A DNA stretch of 64,000 bases, taken from Diabrotica undecimpunctata. Lineage: Eukaryota; Arthropoda; Insecta; Coleoptera; Chrysomelidae. The position numbers were made by a program, and so were the translations under genes. Every line of letters begins with the position of its first letter. Position 1 is the stretch's first letter. The stretch spans positions 14,672,136-14,736,135 of the forward strand of contig NC_092813.1 in the NCBI RefSeq assembly GCF_040954645.1, read 5' to 3'. A model generated the notes under the pieces. The model made no database searches, was not told where the DNA came from, and saw only the letters and a list, made by a program, of their open reading frames with translations. Shown in pieces: positions 33,501-44,945 of this stretch.

Positions 33501-34002
33501 GATGATATGGAATTCTTCACATGTTGGTATTAAAGGAAATGAGAATGCTGACCAGGCAGCAAATGAAGTACGTCGCTCTGACCTTACAGATGAAAAAGTC
33601 CAAATGTTTCAAGATATAATAATTGAAATTAAAAAGTTATCTACCTCAATGTGGCAAAATCAAAGGAACAGGTGCACTACCCAACTAAAGTCCATCCAAC
33701 CAAACATTTTAGGACCTAGAATTTTTACTACGGAAAGAAAATCGAAGACCATCATTAGAAGGCTTAGAATTGGGCACACCCGGCTAACCCACGGATATCT
33801 GATGGTTCCCGAAGAACCTCCAAACTGCCAATATTGCAACTCCCCCAAGTGTACACCATATACTTGTGGAATGTAACCAGTACGCAGAAGCACGGATCAA
33901 ACATGGTATCCACGGAAGTTTATGTGATATGTTAAAATCCAAAAACAATATGTCTAATGTGATAGAGTTCCTTAAAAACTGTAAATTATATCACCTGTTG
34001 TA
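30478..34002 (+). pseudogene. LINE-D ORF2 (endonuclease, RT, RNase H), broken
   Basis: The apurinic-type endonuclease starts with IQWNCDG and includes CLQETNF and LVGDFNAHS (30560-30960). The RT N-terminal region lies in 31301-32107 (NSAAGPDDIS). The fragment SLDIESAFDTA near 32275 and YADDL near 32425 are catalytic blocks, but the segment between them is deleted. RNase H (FTVELYAILKALE, CTDSLSSINSI, WNSSHVGIKGNENADQA) lies in 33210-33580. A terminal Cys/His stretch, CQYC, is near 33830. At least six stops or frameshifts occur. A working protein would cut target DNA and copy its own RNA there. Confidence 0.85.
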
Positions 34003-34165
34003 ATTGTATCGCCTATCTATATTTCAATTTTGTAATCATCCGCTAGTTTTTTATTTTCTTTTTTTTAGATATCAATTTAACTTAATTTATTGTTTTCTGT
34101 AATACAGTTCCTCGTGTCAATGGCCACAGCAGCCGAGACATGTAATTTGAAATAAAAAAAAAATG

Positions 34166-34372
34166 GTTTAAAAATTAAAATTGTTGAATGAAGCCTTTTT
34201 TGAGTTTTCATTAGTTTATAACAAGAATCTTAATCTATACATTCTTTGCATTTGTAGATCACCTGATTCTTCCACTGAACTATTTTTTCAGAACCTGCTA
34301 AATTTGTTAGATGACCTGCCCAATAGAAGCAGAAACATTATATATGCGATTAATTAAATAGTAATTACGCTG
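34166..34372. other. Spacer between LINE remnants
   Basis: AT-rich, with no feature recognised. Confidence 0.4.
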
Positions 34373-35069
34373 TTGCTTGTGCTACCGTTGCTTGTGCTAA
34401 TAATGCACGTTAATTCTCCTACAAGAATTACTAAAAGAACATTTACCATAATTGATTATATTGTCTCAGATTTCTCACCCCTTGATGTACGCTCTACAAT
34501 TATTAATGCAAGACTATCTTATCAGGAAGAAATATATACCAAGTTTAATACTCTCAACAAGCCCTCCTCGAGAACCCAACGTTTAGGTAGGATTTTATGC
34601 GCTGAGAATTTTCGTAAGTTCCAAAATTTATGCTTGATTTCTTTGTGGAACTTTCCTTCTGTGTGCGTGCACTATAATTTCAGTGGTTTTTAGATAGACT
34701 TGTTTGTATTTTTTATAAGGCATTTCCTTTAATCACAATTCAGTTAAAACATCATAAACCCCGGATAACCAAAGTATCCGTGTATCAGCCAAGAATATGT
34801 ACACTACTGTAGATCAAGAAATTTTTTACAACGTCTTTGTCACTGAATATATCAACAAGTACAGAGAAATTTATCTAAAATTTATCAAACAGCTAAAAAA
34901 ATGTACTATCAAAATCGTTTGGGAAGCTCTACAATGTTGCAAAAAAACTTGGTCTATAATAAACGATCGTCGAAATAAAACTAACACAGCCCAAACAGCT
35001 CTTCCAAACCCCAAAAATCTCTTTTTTTGGCATAGGCATATGCCATTCAGCCAGTCAAAACTTTTTTAA
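34373..35069 (+). pseudogene. Small LINE endonuclease remnant
   Basis: Two open pieces carry LINE-like blocks. SPTRITKRTFTIIDYIVSDF (about 34410-34470) resembles the endonuclease motif P-T-R-x-T...x-I-D-x-I. ENFRKFQNL near 34605 is followed after a frame change by KKTWSIINDRRNK near 34950-34985, which matches the linker before RT. No RT follows. This block order suits Jockey/CR1/RTE-like elements; the exact clade is not resolved. Confidence 0.55.
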
Positions 35070-35269
35070 GTTCTTCCCAAAGGAAAGAAAAGAAAATAAT
35101 TATCACAATATATTTATTATTGGTTATTTGGTTATCCATGGAACAAACATGGTTACTCGCTTCTTGTCTAGGGACCCATCAAGACATTAAATTAAAACAC
35201 AAACTAGAGAGGGTTACGGATAGTAGATTTAAAACAAATGGGATAAAACAAAGGTTACTATTTTTTTGA
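35070..35269. other. Spacer, no feature seen
   Basis: No coding or repeat signal was recognised. Confidence 0.35.
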
Positions 35270-37716
35270 CTGAACTTACAAATTGAGGTTACTTTTCGAA
35301 ATAAATTCTGTTTAGTAGTTATATACATTTTTGTTATTTAATGACAAAAGGTAACAAATGTTATAGGGTGGAAGGATTTTATGGTTGATTAAATTTTTTA
35401 CTAAGTCGTCAGTTTGTTTTATATATTTTGTACATTCAAAGAAAATGTGGTTTAAATCTGCTTCTTTTTGACAAACTTTGCATGAATTGGAATTTACAAT
35501 TTTAAGTTTTGCCAGATGAGCCAGATAACATGCGTGTCCTGATTTTATTCTGATAATAGATGTAATGTATCTACGTGGAAAAGAGTAATTTTTAAACCAA
35601 AATTCACTCGGGATTGAGAGTTGTATGAGTGCATATTGTGATTTAGAGTGTTAACTGTATTCATGGTATTCTTGTTTCCACTGATTGTTTACAATATTCT
35701 TGATTGTTACAAATAAATCTGGGATGCAGAGCTTATAACCTGTTTTTGCACCAGAATCAATGGCTTTCTTAGCTAGTATATCTACATACTCATTATGCTC
35801 AAGCCCTATGTCAGCTTTAATCCACAAAAATATAACTGTTCTTTGTTCCTGATGTAATTCAAAAATATTGTTTTTGATTAGAAGATTAGATGTAAATATT
35901 TGTGTTTTTTTTAGGAAAAGATATAGTCTCAATGGCTATAAGAACCGACAAAGAATCAGATGCAATTATTGCGGAGTTGTCATTGGAATTTTTAAAATAC
36001 TTTAATGCTTCATAAATTGCTATAGCTTCAGCAGTAAAAATTTAAAAATTATGATCCAGAGTAAACATGTTTTCTATACTTTTTGAAGGAATATAAAAAG
36101 CGCATCCAGTGCCAAGAGAAGACTTTGATGCGTCTGTATAAATAACTGTTGATGCTGGCCAGTTTTCCAATAAATTCCTTAAAATATTGTAGCTAATTGC
36201 AGTATTTACATGGTACCTTGGTTTAATTACCGTAATAGTTTGCAAAAAAGAGTAATTTCTTCAAAGTTTGAATTATCATATGTGTATGAGTTGGTGTTAT
36301 TGCAATTTGAGAGATTTCTAAAAGCTTCACAAAGTGGAGGGGAATTTTTGTGGATCCAATATTTATTTGTTAAATCTGCATTATTAAGTTTGCTAATACT
36401 GCAGTAAAGAGAGAGGTTTCTATGACGAATATTAATCAGAAATGTTTGACTAAGATATTCTCTTCTATATTTGAGTGGAAATTCTAGTGCTTCAACATAT
36501 AACGAATTGGTTGGAGTTGATTTCATAGTACCTAGGCAAATCCGTAATATTGTATTTTGAAACACGTCTATATTCCCTAGGATATAGGGAACTAACTTAG
36601 CTGCTAAACGATACAAAACACATCCATAATCTATGATTGATCTTATGTACGATCTATAAAAAAGTAACGCAGTTTCTACATCGGATCCCCACCAAGTTTT
36701 AGAAATTGCTTTAAGGAAATTTAATCCCATATTACATCTATTTAACATGAAGTCAATGGGTAACTTTCAAGTTACCGTTAATTTACGGTCAAGAATCATC
36801 CCTAAGTATTTAATTGAAGAACAGAAATTATATTCCCGACTGTTCACTGTTAACTTGTCTATTTTTGGAAGATTATGCCTCGTGAAAATACATAATACTA
36901 GATTTACTTGGTGCTATTTCGAACCCATTTTCTTTAAACCAGCTATTGGAGTAGTCGTTCATTTTTCCCAAAATTTGTATGCACTTTTCGTATGTTTTGG
37001 AAGATTAACATATAAGAAAATCATCAGCATATTGTATTATATTAAGACTTATTTACTAGGGAGACATTGTGCAAATCAGATGTATATAGATTAAATAATA
37101 AAGGGCTCAAAACTGACCCTTGTGGAAGTCCTAGGTTGTTATATCGAGGACCTATAAGTTTACTGTTATTTGACCTCAAATAAATTTTTCTGCAAGTGTA
37201 AAAGTTGAGAATGGTTTTCACTAATGTAGCTGGTATATAAAAATTTCTAATAATTTTTTCTATAAGAATGTCCAGACAAACGTTATTATAAGCACCTTCT
37301 ATGTCCAAACATATTGTGGGTAGGTATGTATTATTGGAAAATGTATCCTGAATGTCCGTTACTAATGTGGCAAGAGCATCTATAGTACCACATCTTTTTT
37401 TGTATCCAAATTGAAGGTCTAGAAGTAATTTCTTCTTATCCAACCACCATTCCAGTCTATGTTTGATCATTCGTTCTAATGTTTTTAGTAACCAAGACAT
37501 CAGGGAAATGGGTCTGTATAACTCGAATACATTGGGATTTTTTCCTGGTTTGAGAATAGGAATAATTATTACATCTTTAAATTGATGAATAACTAAATTA
37601 TTGATAATTATGTCAATGAATATATCCAATAAAAATAGTTTAGCAATTTTTGGAAGAAACTGAATCATAGGATTTTTAATATTATCCAATCCTGCACTAA
37701 TTATTTTATATATTTA
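35270..37716 (-). pseudogene. LINE-C, 5'-truncated I-clade LINE
   Basis: On the minus strand, ORF2 begins within RT near 37716. It reads AGLDNIKNPMI, PILKPGKNPNVFELYRPISLMS, then LDIEGAYNNV and GLPQGSVLSPLLFNLY (37680-37090). After a frame change it continues as the RT thumb region (36748-36250). RNase H follows (VIYTDASKSSLGTGCAFYI near 36150, WIKADIGLEHNEYVDILAKKA near 35800). The C-terminal Cys/His region (CKVC, HIFFEC) is near 35540-35460. The endonuclease and ORF1 are absent, as expected of 5' truncation during target-primed reverse transcription. The YADD block falls in a disrupted stretch around 37000-37050. The 3' end is near a T-run at 35263-35270. Confidence 0.85.
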
Positions 37717-38041
37717 GAATTATTTCTGTTTTTGAGTGCATACTCTTATTTGTAGAATATATTGTAATTTCCCGTGGTATAACAGATGGTGTCAAATAAC
37801 TGTCAAAGTATTTGGACGCGTTTAAGAGTTCCTCGGGAAAATTTGTATATTTAAGTAGTTCTAGAGTTTTATTTTACTCGATTTAGATCTGTTGTGAAGT
37901 GCAGAATGTGTTTCAAGATATAATACACAGTGTTTAGCAGATTTTGTTTGTTTTCCTTTATATTTTAAGTTCTGTTATTCTGTCAACTGTACTGTAAGTG
38001 AAAATTTTTTATATTCTTTTTGTTAAATGCCGTGCCCCGTC

Positions 38042-39180
38042 ATGTCCGCGGGCAAAAATGGCATTTCTGGGAAAGATCCACCAGATCCTGGTGTAGAGGA
38101 CATTGAATTTACAGATGGGAATGACGTAATTATAACTACATTGTAATTCTCAGGTTGACTACTTAAATAATATTAAAATCGGTATTGAGAAAAGATTGCC
38201 ATCGACTTCAGCTAAAACAAATATTCAAAAAAGTCAGGAATTTAATTCATCTAATCGATTTAGTTCTAATGATAATGGTCCTTTTTTTATATTTGTTCAA
38301 CATATCAATTTAAATATAGGTCATTTGCATCCAATGAAACCTGAAGAGAAACTACTTTCGTTATCTAATTATGATAAAAATATTATTGAAATTGTTAGTG
38401 TAGGTAAAAACCATATTAAAATCCAGTAGATTCAGGTTCTGTTGCTAATAAGTTAGTTACTGAAGATTTTTTTTAAAAGGTAATCTAACAGCATATATTC
38501 CAAATTATTTAACAGAAAAAAAAGGTCTCGTTCGTGGAGTGGATACTACTTTAAGTGAAAATGTACTGTCCAACACTATTAAGTCTAATATTCCTATTAA
38601 AAAAGTTTATAGAATGACTAGATTAATTTAAAATAATGGTATATCCGAAAGAGTTCCTAGACAAATGGTAATTGTTAGCTTTGAGGGTAAATTAATTCCC
38701 CAGTATATTTACATCAATAAAGTTAGATGTCCGGTTGAAGTATATGTTAGTCCGGTTATACAATGTTGTAATTGTCTTCGATATGGTCATTTAACAACCC
38801 AATGTAAGTCAAAAAAAAGATGTAAAAAATGCGGTAATGTAGATAAAATTGGTTGCCCCGATAAGTGTAATGCATTTTGCGTTTATTGTAAAAATAATAA
38901 CCACGAGTCTGGTTATCATAATAAGCTGAAAAAGCTATTCAAAATCCAAGTTATTCCAGTTTAGTTCAAAAAAAAAACAAATTTGCACCCTTAACTACCT
39001 GTGACACCGACTTCCCTCCATTAAAAAGCTCTTCTTCTAAGCCTTCGAATTTTAGCACTGCTTAGAAAAATAATAATACTCACAAGCATATATCCTCCCC
39101 TACAGTTAGTCCACCCAAAAAAAGAAAAAATTGTGATACAACTCCTAATTTTCCTCCTATTCGTAGAGAATACCAGACCA
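38042..39180 (+). pseudogene. LINE-A ORF1, N-terminal portion
   Basis: Translation from 38042 starts MSAGKNGISGKDPPDP but soon meets stops and frame changes. The best-preserved block (38665-38964) contains three Cys/His clusters: CCNCLRYGHLTTQC, then CKKCGNVDKIGC, then CVYCKNNNHESGYH. These correspond to the three knuckles in LINE-B ORF1 and mark a nucleic-acid-binding ORF1. LINE-B interrupts it at 39180, and the C-terminal part resumes at 51684. Confidence 0.8.
39170..39180 (+). repeat. LINE-B target duplication, left
   Basis: ATACCAGACCA, repeated at 51673-51683 directly after the AC-repeat tail of LINE-B. Confidence 0.85.
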
Positions 39181-39408
39181 AAAACGTCAAATAACTGTCA
39201 AAGTTTAAAAACGCTTTTTATAAAGTTCCTTGCGAATTTAAAAGATTTAAGCAGTGTTACAGAATTCGTTGGACAGTTAAACAGGTGAACATCGTTCGAT
39301 AAATCTGTGCCGGGTCCTTAACTAGTGCTATTATCAAATTAATAGGTATTTAATTTGAAAATAAACCAACCGATCTTCAAAAAAGGTAGGATCTAATTAT
39401 TTATTATT

Positions 39409-39566
39409 ATGAGTGAATCGGGGGGTGGTGTTGAGCCACCCCAGAATAATATATCATTAATGGATACGGAAGACAAAAGGTATATTAATTTAAATAACAG
39501 ATATAAAATAAATGATTCATGGTATTATAATGTCTTTGTAGAATCTACAGACAAAAACTTGTCCCG
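39409..39566 (+). pseudogene. LINE-B ORF1, N-terminal piece
   Basis: Begins MSESGGGVEPPQNN and runs open into the gypsy-2 5' LTR. The reading frame is preserved when it is continued at 46814 after one copy of the CCCG target duplication, so gypsy-2 alone broke this region. Confidence 0.85.
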
Positions 39567-39788
39567 AGTTACATGGTACGAAAGTCCGGACCTGGCAGAA
39601 TCTCAACCAACACCTGCGGCTTACTCTGCAGTTTCCCCAGAAGTTGTCGGATTGTTTCATTATTATTCACATTGTAAAATTCATTATTATTATTCTTGGT
39701 CTTGTTAAGTTTAGATGTATTAAGATTGTAGATTAGAAATAAAAAATAGTTTTTTAAAAACAAATTTCATTTTTCGAAATTTAAATTT
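39567..39788 (+). repeat. Gypsy-2 5' LTR
   Basis: 222 bp from AGTTACATGG to AAATTT, with an AATAAAAAAT-like polyadenylation stretch near the end. No difference from the 3' LTR was seen. Confidence 0.95.
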
Positions 39789-39805
39789 GGCGCAGTCAGT
39801 AGGAT
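39788..39805 (+). other. Gypsy-2 primer-binding site
   Basis: TGGCGCAGTCAGTAGGAT begins with the last T of the LTR, the same overlap as in gypsy-1. Confidence 0.85.
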
Positions 39806-40009
39806 TTGTGCGAGTCGCGAAACTGTGAATTTCGTATCTATCGGAAAGCAGACTTTTTCGGGACTTTGGTGTTTCAACGCCTTAAGTGCAAATCCAAAGA
39901 ACATTCCGTTTAGTGGAAAGCAGCCCCCATTGGAAAGCAGCCCTTCAGTGACAGCAGTCCTTCATTTGGGTGGACGAATTTGGAGAAGTAGTTGGCAAAG
40001 ACTATCGAG

Positions 40010-40015
40010 GTGAGT
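40010..40015 (+). promoter_or_regulatory. Probable splice donor for gypsy-2 env mRNA
   Basis: CGAG|GTGAGT lies in the leader 221 bases after the LTR and upstream of gag. The matching acceptor is CTTTTCAG ending at 44882. Errantiviruses make env from a spliced RNA with a leader donor; use of these exact sites is inference. Gypsy-1 has GTAAGT at the equivalent place (19121). An alternative acceptor TTTATTAG ends at 40091, just after the first in-frame ATG of the gag-pol frame. Confidence 0.6.
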
Positions 40016-40079
40016 GCCAAGTTCCTTCTTGCCTTCCTTATTTATTTTTCATAAATTCGGAAGATAGCTTGTTAAGACA

Positions 40080-43000
40080 TTGTTTATTAGACGATATTTT
40101 CATTTTATGATTGACGCTGATTCCTTGGTAGAATCTCTTAAGAATCTAAAGATTAACTTTAAAGGTAGGAAGAATAAAGATAATAAAAATATTAAAATGG
40201 CAACTAACCAAACTGTTCAAGCTAATCGTCCCATTAATTGGGAACTATTTAAGTCAAAAATTTCAAATATTAGACCTTATGATGGAGATACTAATACTTT
40301 AAATAAATTTATTTATCTTTGCGATAACTTAATTACTACATATAGAGCATATAATGACCAAGAATTAAATGATCACATTTTTGAATGTATTCAAGGAAAA
40401 CTTATAGGAAAAGCTGAGCTTATGGTAGGAAATAGGGTAGAATTAAATAATTGGGCACTTTTAAAAGCCGCGCTTATACAATGTTTTTCTGATAAACGTA
40501 ATTTACAATCCTTAACACAAGAACTTACTAGAAATAGGCCACAAAGAAATGAAAATTTAATAGAATTTGGAAATAGATTACAATTGTTAGTAAGTAATAT
40601 AGTACAAAGAATTAACAATGATACTAATCTTGATGTAAATCAAAAAGCTGTTTTCATACAATTTTGCGAAAATACAGCACTAAATACATTTATTACGGGT
40701 TGTACCGGCACATTAAAAAATAATATGCATTTAAAAGCACCAGCTTCTTTAGAACACGCCATAGCTTATGTAAATGAATTTGAGAATTTCGAGAAATTTT
40801 ATTCAAGTAATAATGACAATAAGTCGCACCAAAATAAAGGCAATTTCAGAAATCAGAATTCCCCTAATCCAAACAGGCAATTTTATAATCCCATGAATAA
40901 TCAATATTTTCAAACAAATTCTTCTATTCCCCAAAATCCAAATTTTAGTACAAATAATAATTATCCTCAAAATTTCCAATGGCCTCGCCAACCTATTAAT
41001 GTACAGCCTCAACAGCTACCCCCTAAAAGACTCCCAACTAACTCTGAAGTCTTTGGACCTTCCCGAAATACGAATGTTTTTAGACCAAATCGAACTCCCC
41101 AACATCGCGCCCCAAAACCGGAACCGATGAATATTTCCACAAATTCTAGATTCCCTTCAACGTTCAACAGAAAACCAAATAACTTAATCGAATTAAATTT
41201 AATCTCTAATAACCCTTTACCTTACATCACTACTTCTAATCCCCCATTAAAATTATTAATTGATACTGGTAGTACGAAATCAATCTTAAAACCCAGTATT
41301 GCTGAACAATTTTATTCAGATTGCATATATTCTTCAAACGTTTCAATTTTTACGCCTCTTGGCACGAAAGATATCAAATACCAAGCAGCCATACCGGCGT
41401 TCCAAGAATTTAATCGAAACAACATACTGCACTACATATTATACGACTTTCATGAGTTTTATGATGGCTTGATCGGGGTTAATGACCTATTATCCATGAA
41501 GTTTAACATTGATTTTAATAATAAATGTCTCGTTAGCAGAGACACAATAATCCCTATTAAATTTAGAAAACCATCAGACATAAAGTTTGAAATATCTGTT
41601 GGCCCTTATGAGAAGATTAGAAAAGAAGTCCCTGTGACCGTACCGAACGGTGAAATATTAATTGATAAGATAATTTTAGGTGATATGTATGTACCAGAAA
41701 TGCTAACTGTAGCAAATGATGGTTTAGCTTTAGTAGAATTTGTCAATGAAACTAATAAAAATTTATCTATAACTTTATTAAAACCCATAAACGCTTATCT
41801 ATACGATTCTAACGTTTATCAATGTTATAAATTTGAATTTTCTAATAGACAAAATAATTATAAAATAGATAAAATGCAAATCCAAAATCTTATTAGAACG
41901 GATCATATGAACGCGGAAGAAAAATCCGAAATTATTAAATTATGTTCGCGATATAAAGATATATTTTTGAAACCCGGTGACCCACTTACATTTACGTCAA
42001 AAGTAAAACATGTTATTAAAACAACCGACGAGGAACCTGTACATGTAAAGTCGTACAGATACCCTTATGTTCACAAGGAAGAAATTAAAAAGCAAATTGA
42101 CAAAATGTTAGACGACGGAATTATTAGAGCCAGTAATAGTCCCTGGGGCTCCCCACTTTGGATAGTAAAGAAGAAACTCGATTCTTCCAATCAACAAAAA
42201 TTTCGCTGTGTTATAGATTATAGGAAACTTAATGATAAAACCATTAGTGATCGATATCCGATACCCAATATTACCGAAATATTGGACAAATTAGGACGAG
42301 CACAATATTTCACTACTCTTGACTTAGCTAGCGGTTTTCATCAAATCGAGATGAGCCCCTGCTCCATAGAAAAAACAGCATTTAGTGTTAATAATGGACA
42401 CTACGAATTTTTAAGAATGCCTTTTGGCTTAAAAAACGCACCATCCACCTTCCAAAGGGTAATGGATGAAATATTAAAGGATTTACAAAACAAAATCTGT
42501 ATGGTATATATGGACGATATAATTATTTTTAGCACAAGCCTCCAAGAGCACATTCAAAACTTAAAATTAGTGTTTGCAAAATTAAAAGATGCACAATTAA
42601 AAATACAAATCGATAAATGCGAATTCCTTAGAAAGGAAGTTGAATTTTTAGGGCATATAGTGACCCCAGACGGAGTTAAGCCCAATCCAAAAAAGATTAG
42701 AGCGATTAAAAATTTTCCTACCCCTCGTACGCAGAAAGAAATAAAGTCTTTCTTAGGTTTGTTAGGATACTATAGAAAATTCATTAAAAACTTTGCAGCT
42801 ATAACTAAACCTATGACCATGTGTTTAAAAAAGGATCAGAAAGTTATCCACAACAAAGAATTCTTAGACTGTTTTAATATTTGTAAAAATCTTTTGACTT
42901 CAGAACCTATTTTAGCTTATCCTGACTTTAACAAAAATTTTCAATTAATAACTGATGCTTCTAATTATGCAGTTGGCGCTGTTCTCATGCAAGATAACCA

Positions 43001-44945
43001 TCCTATATGTTACGCCTCACGTACGTTAAATTCAGCCGAAATTAATTATTCAACCATAGAGAAAGAGTTACTAGCGATTGTATACGGTTGCAAATATTTT
43101 CGACCCTACCTCTTCGGTCGCAGATTCCAAATTTTAACTGATCATAAACCCCTTCAGTGGTTATTTTCTCTTAAAGAACCAAACTCTCGCCTAGTACGGT
43201 GGAGACTTAAGCTCGAAGAATTTGATTATGATATCCAATATTTAAAAGGGAAAAATAATAAAGTAGCCGACGCGCTTTCTAGAATTAAAATAGATTCCGA
43301 TTTAAATGCTCTCGAAACGGAATCGATGAACGTTAATTTAGGCGACATAAATGAAATAATAGATAATGAACTACGCAACTTTGACGACTTACCGCAACTT
43401 TCAGAAGGAGACCTTGACTCCTTACTAAATGATGGATCAACTAATAAAATAAATATTATTTCGGACATACAAGTTCGACCCCCTCTCGAAAATCCCGAAA
43501 GAGATGACTCTGACTTAGAAACCTGTCATACCTCTTTAGAAAATCCCATTCTAGGTATACCCATAACCGAAAAAGCCCTAAATACTTATAAAAATCAAAT
43601 TATATTAACAGGTGGAGAAATAAATAAAATAAAATGCAAAAATGAAAAAATATTCGATAATAATAGATTTTATGTTACTTTACCCCAAAGAAATATTGAA
43701 GAAAGTATTTTTAAATTTGTAAAAGAATATATAGATCCCAAAAAGATTTATGCGTTGTACTTTAAAGAAAATATTTTACCAGAAACATTTGTAGTAATAG
43801 TTCAGAATTATTTTAAAAATTCCGCTTTTAAATTTGTACATTCCACAAAATTTTTAACTGACGTAATAGATACTCAGGAACAGAAAGAAAAATTAGAGTA
43901 TTATCACATACACAAAAAAGGACATCGCGGCATGAATGAAATAAAAATGTCCCTAGGATCACGTTACTATTGGCCAAAAATGGCAGAAGATATCGAACGA
44001 TTTATAAATAATTGTGAAACTTGTCTTAAAAACAAATACGATAGAAATCCTCCAATTATAAAATTTAGTCTAACTCCCACTGCATCAAAACCCTTTGAAC
44101 ATATTCATGTAGATGTCTTTAAAATTTCTAACCAATCATATTTAACGATTATAGATTCATTTTCGAGATATGCCCAAGCATATCCTTTACCTAGTGTCAA
44201 TGGCACCTCCGTAGTGGAAAATTTACTTCTCTTCGTTAGCCACCACGATTTACCTTATAAAATTACTGCCGACTGTGGAACAGAATTCAAAAATAATGAC
44301 CTTAACGATTTTTGTAAACTTCACCGTATAGAACTACATTTCACAACTTCTAAAAATAGTAATTCCAACTCCCCCGTAGAAAGGTTTCATTCTACACTAA
44401 TAGAATGCTTTCGCTGTCTTAGAGAAGAAAATAAAGAATTAACTCCTAACCAATTGATAAAACATGCTATTCTAAGCTATAATAATTCAATTCATTCCAT
44501 CACTAAGTTTACCCCATTTGAAATAATAAAAGGACACATTAATAGTCCAGATCCTTTCGACTTGGACGATAACCTTATTTTATCATACTATGTACAAAAC
44601 CATAAAAAAGCAAGTAAACATTTATACGAAATAATAAAAAGTAGAAACGAAGAAACAAAAGAAAAAATAATTAATAAATTAAATGAAAATCGAAATGACC
44701 CTCCAGATTTCTCTAACCAGGACGTTGCATACGTCAAAACAAAATTGCGCGATAAAAAGGCACCAAAATTTAAAAAGGCTGAAGTAGTCCAAGATTCAGG
44801 CCTTATCTTACAAACTAATAAAGGAAATTACCATAAAAATATAATCAGAAAACCCAAAGTAAAACAAAAAATATCTTTTCAGGAAAATGAAAATCCGGAC
44901 AACGTGTTTGCTCCTGATATTCCTGGCACTTCAACGGAGATGTGA
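40080..44945 (+). CDS. Gypsy-2 Gag-Pol, one uninterrupted ORF
   Basis: This 1621-codon frame joins gag and pol without a stop or frameshift. The capsid-like region covers about residues 50-250 (NRPQRNENLIEFGNRLQ), then an Asn/Pro/Arg-rich tail to about 370. Protease has DTGS at 395-398. RT spans about 625-900, with CVIDYRKLN, LDLASGFHQIEM and YMDD at 810-813. RNase H follows (TDASNYAVGAVL, TDHKPLQWLF). The integrase zinc region has H1278, H1282, C1312 and C1315, and the catalytic triad is D1345, D1398 and E1434. The first ATG may not be the one used: the methionine at codon 10 (40107) begins MIDADSLVESL, which aligns with the start of gypsy-1 gag. Most errantiviruses separate gag and pol by a frameshift, so how the Gag:Pol ratio is set here is unclear. 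It overlaps env by 59 bases. Confidence 0.93.
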   Translation: MFIRRYFHFMIDADSLVESLKNLKINFKGRKNKDNKNIKMATNQTVQANRPINWELFKSKISNIRPYDGDTNTLNKFIYLCDNLITTYRAYNDQELNDHIFECIQGKLIGKAELMVGNRVELNNWALLKAALIQCFSDKRNLQSLTQELTRNRPQRNENLIEFGNRLQLLVSNIVQRINNDTNLDVNQKAVFIQFCENTALNTFITGCTGTLKNNMHLKAPASLEHAIAYVNEFENFEKFYSSNNDNKSHQNKGNFRNQNSPNPNRQFYNPMNNQYFQTNSSIPQNPNFSTNNNYPQNFQWPRQPINVQPQQLPPKRLPTNSEVFGPSRNTNVFRPNRTPQHRAPKPEPMNISTNSRFPSTFNRKPNNLIELNLISNNPLPYITTSNPPLKLLIDTGSTKSILKPSIAEQFYSDCIYSSNVSIFTPLGTKDIKYQAAIPAFQEFNRNNILHYILYDFHEFYDGLIGVNDLLSMKFNIDFNNKCLVSRDTIIPIKFRKPSDIKFEISVGPYEKIRKEVPVTVPNGEILIDKIILGDMYVPEMLTVANDGLALVEFVNETNKNLSITLLKPINAYLYDSNVYQCYKFEFSNRQNNYKIDKMQIQNLIRTDHMNAEEKSEIIKLCSRYKDIFLKPGDPLTFTSKVKHVIKTTDEEPVHVKSYRYPYVHKEEIKKQIDKMLDDGIIRASNSPWGSPLWIVKKKLDSSNQQKFRCVIDYRKLNDKTISDRYPIPNITEILDKLGRAQYFTTLDLASGFHQIEMSPCSIEKTAFSVNNGHYEFLRMPFGLKNAPSTFQRVMDEILKDLQNKICMVYMDDIIIFSTSLQEHIQNLKLVFAKLKDAQLKIQIDKCEFLRKEVEFLGHIVTPDGVKPNPKKIRAIKNFPTPRTQKEIKSFLGLLGYYRKFIKNFAAITKPMTMCLKKDQKVIHNKEFLDCFNICKNLLTSEPILAYPDFNKNFQLITDASNYAVGAVLMQDNHPICYASRTLNSAEINYSTIEKELLAIVYGCKYFRPYLFGRRFQILTDHKPLQWLFSLKEPNSRLVRWRLKLEEFDYDIQYLKGKNNKVADALSRIKIDSDLNALETESMNVNLGDINEIIDNELRNFDDLPQLSEGDLDSLLNDGSTNKINIISDIQVRPPLENPERDDSDLETCHTSLENPILGIPITEKALNTYKNQIILTGGEINKIKCKNEKIFDNNRFYVTLPQRNIEESIFKFVKEYIDPKKIYALYFKENILPETFVVIVQNYFKNSAFKFVHSTKFLTDVIDTQEQKEKLEYYHIHKKGHRGMNEIKMSLGSRYYWPKMAEDIERFINNCETCLKNKYDRNPPIIKFSLTPTASKPFEHIHVDVFKISNQSYLTIIDSFSRYAQAYPLPSVNGTSVVENLLLFVSHHDLPYKITADCGTEFKNNDLNDFCKLHRIELHFTTSKNSNSNSPVERFHSTLIECFRCLREENKELTPNQLIKHAILSYNNSIHSITKFTPFEIIKGHINSPDPFDLDDNLILSYYVQNHKKASKHLYEIIKSRNEETKEKIINKLNENRNDPPDFSNQDVAYVKTKLRDKKAPKFKKAEVVQDSGLILQTNKGNYHKNIIRKPKVKQKISFQENENPDNVFAPDIPGTSTEM
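44875..44882 (+). promoter_or_regulatory. Probable env splice acceptor
   Basis: CTTTTCAG, within the 3' end of gag-pol, ends four bases before the env ATG at 44887. This spacing fits splicing from the leader donor so that env becomes the first cistron. Confidence 0.65.

Larger units (their letters stand above)
28870..34165 (+). mobile_element. LINE-D, degraded I-clade LINE
   Basis: An open ORF1 with a CCHC knuckle is followed by a broken ORF2 with endonuclease, RT and RNase H domains in I-clade order. The element ends in an A-rich tail near 34152-34165. The 5' boundary is approximate: 28867-29159 is non-coding and probably the 5' UTR. No target duplication was found. Confidence 0.7.

Noticed and set aside
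39569..39763. 64-residue minus-strand frame repeated exactly at 46590-46784
   Set aside because: It lies within the gypsy-2 LTRs; the duplication only reflects LTR identity.
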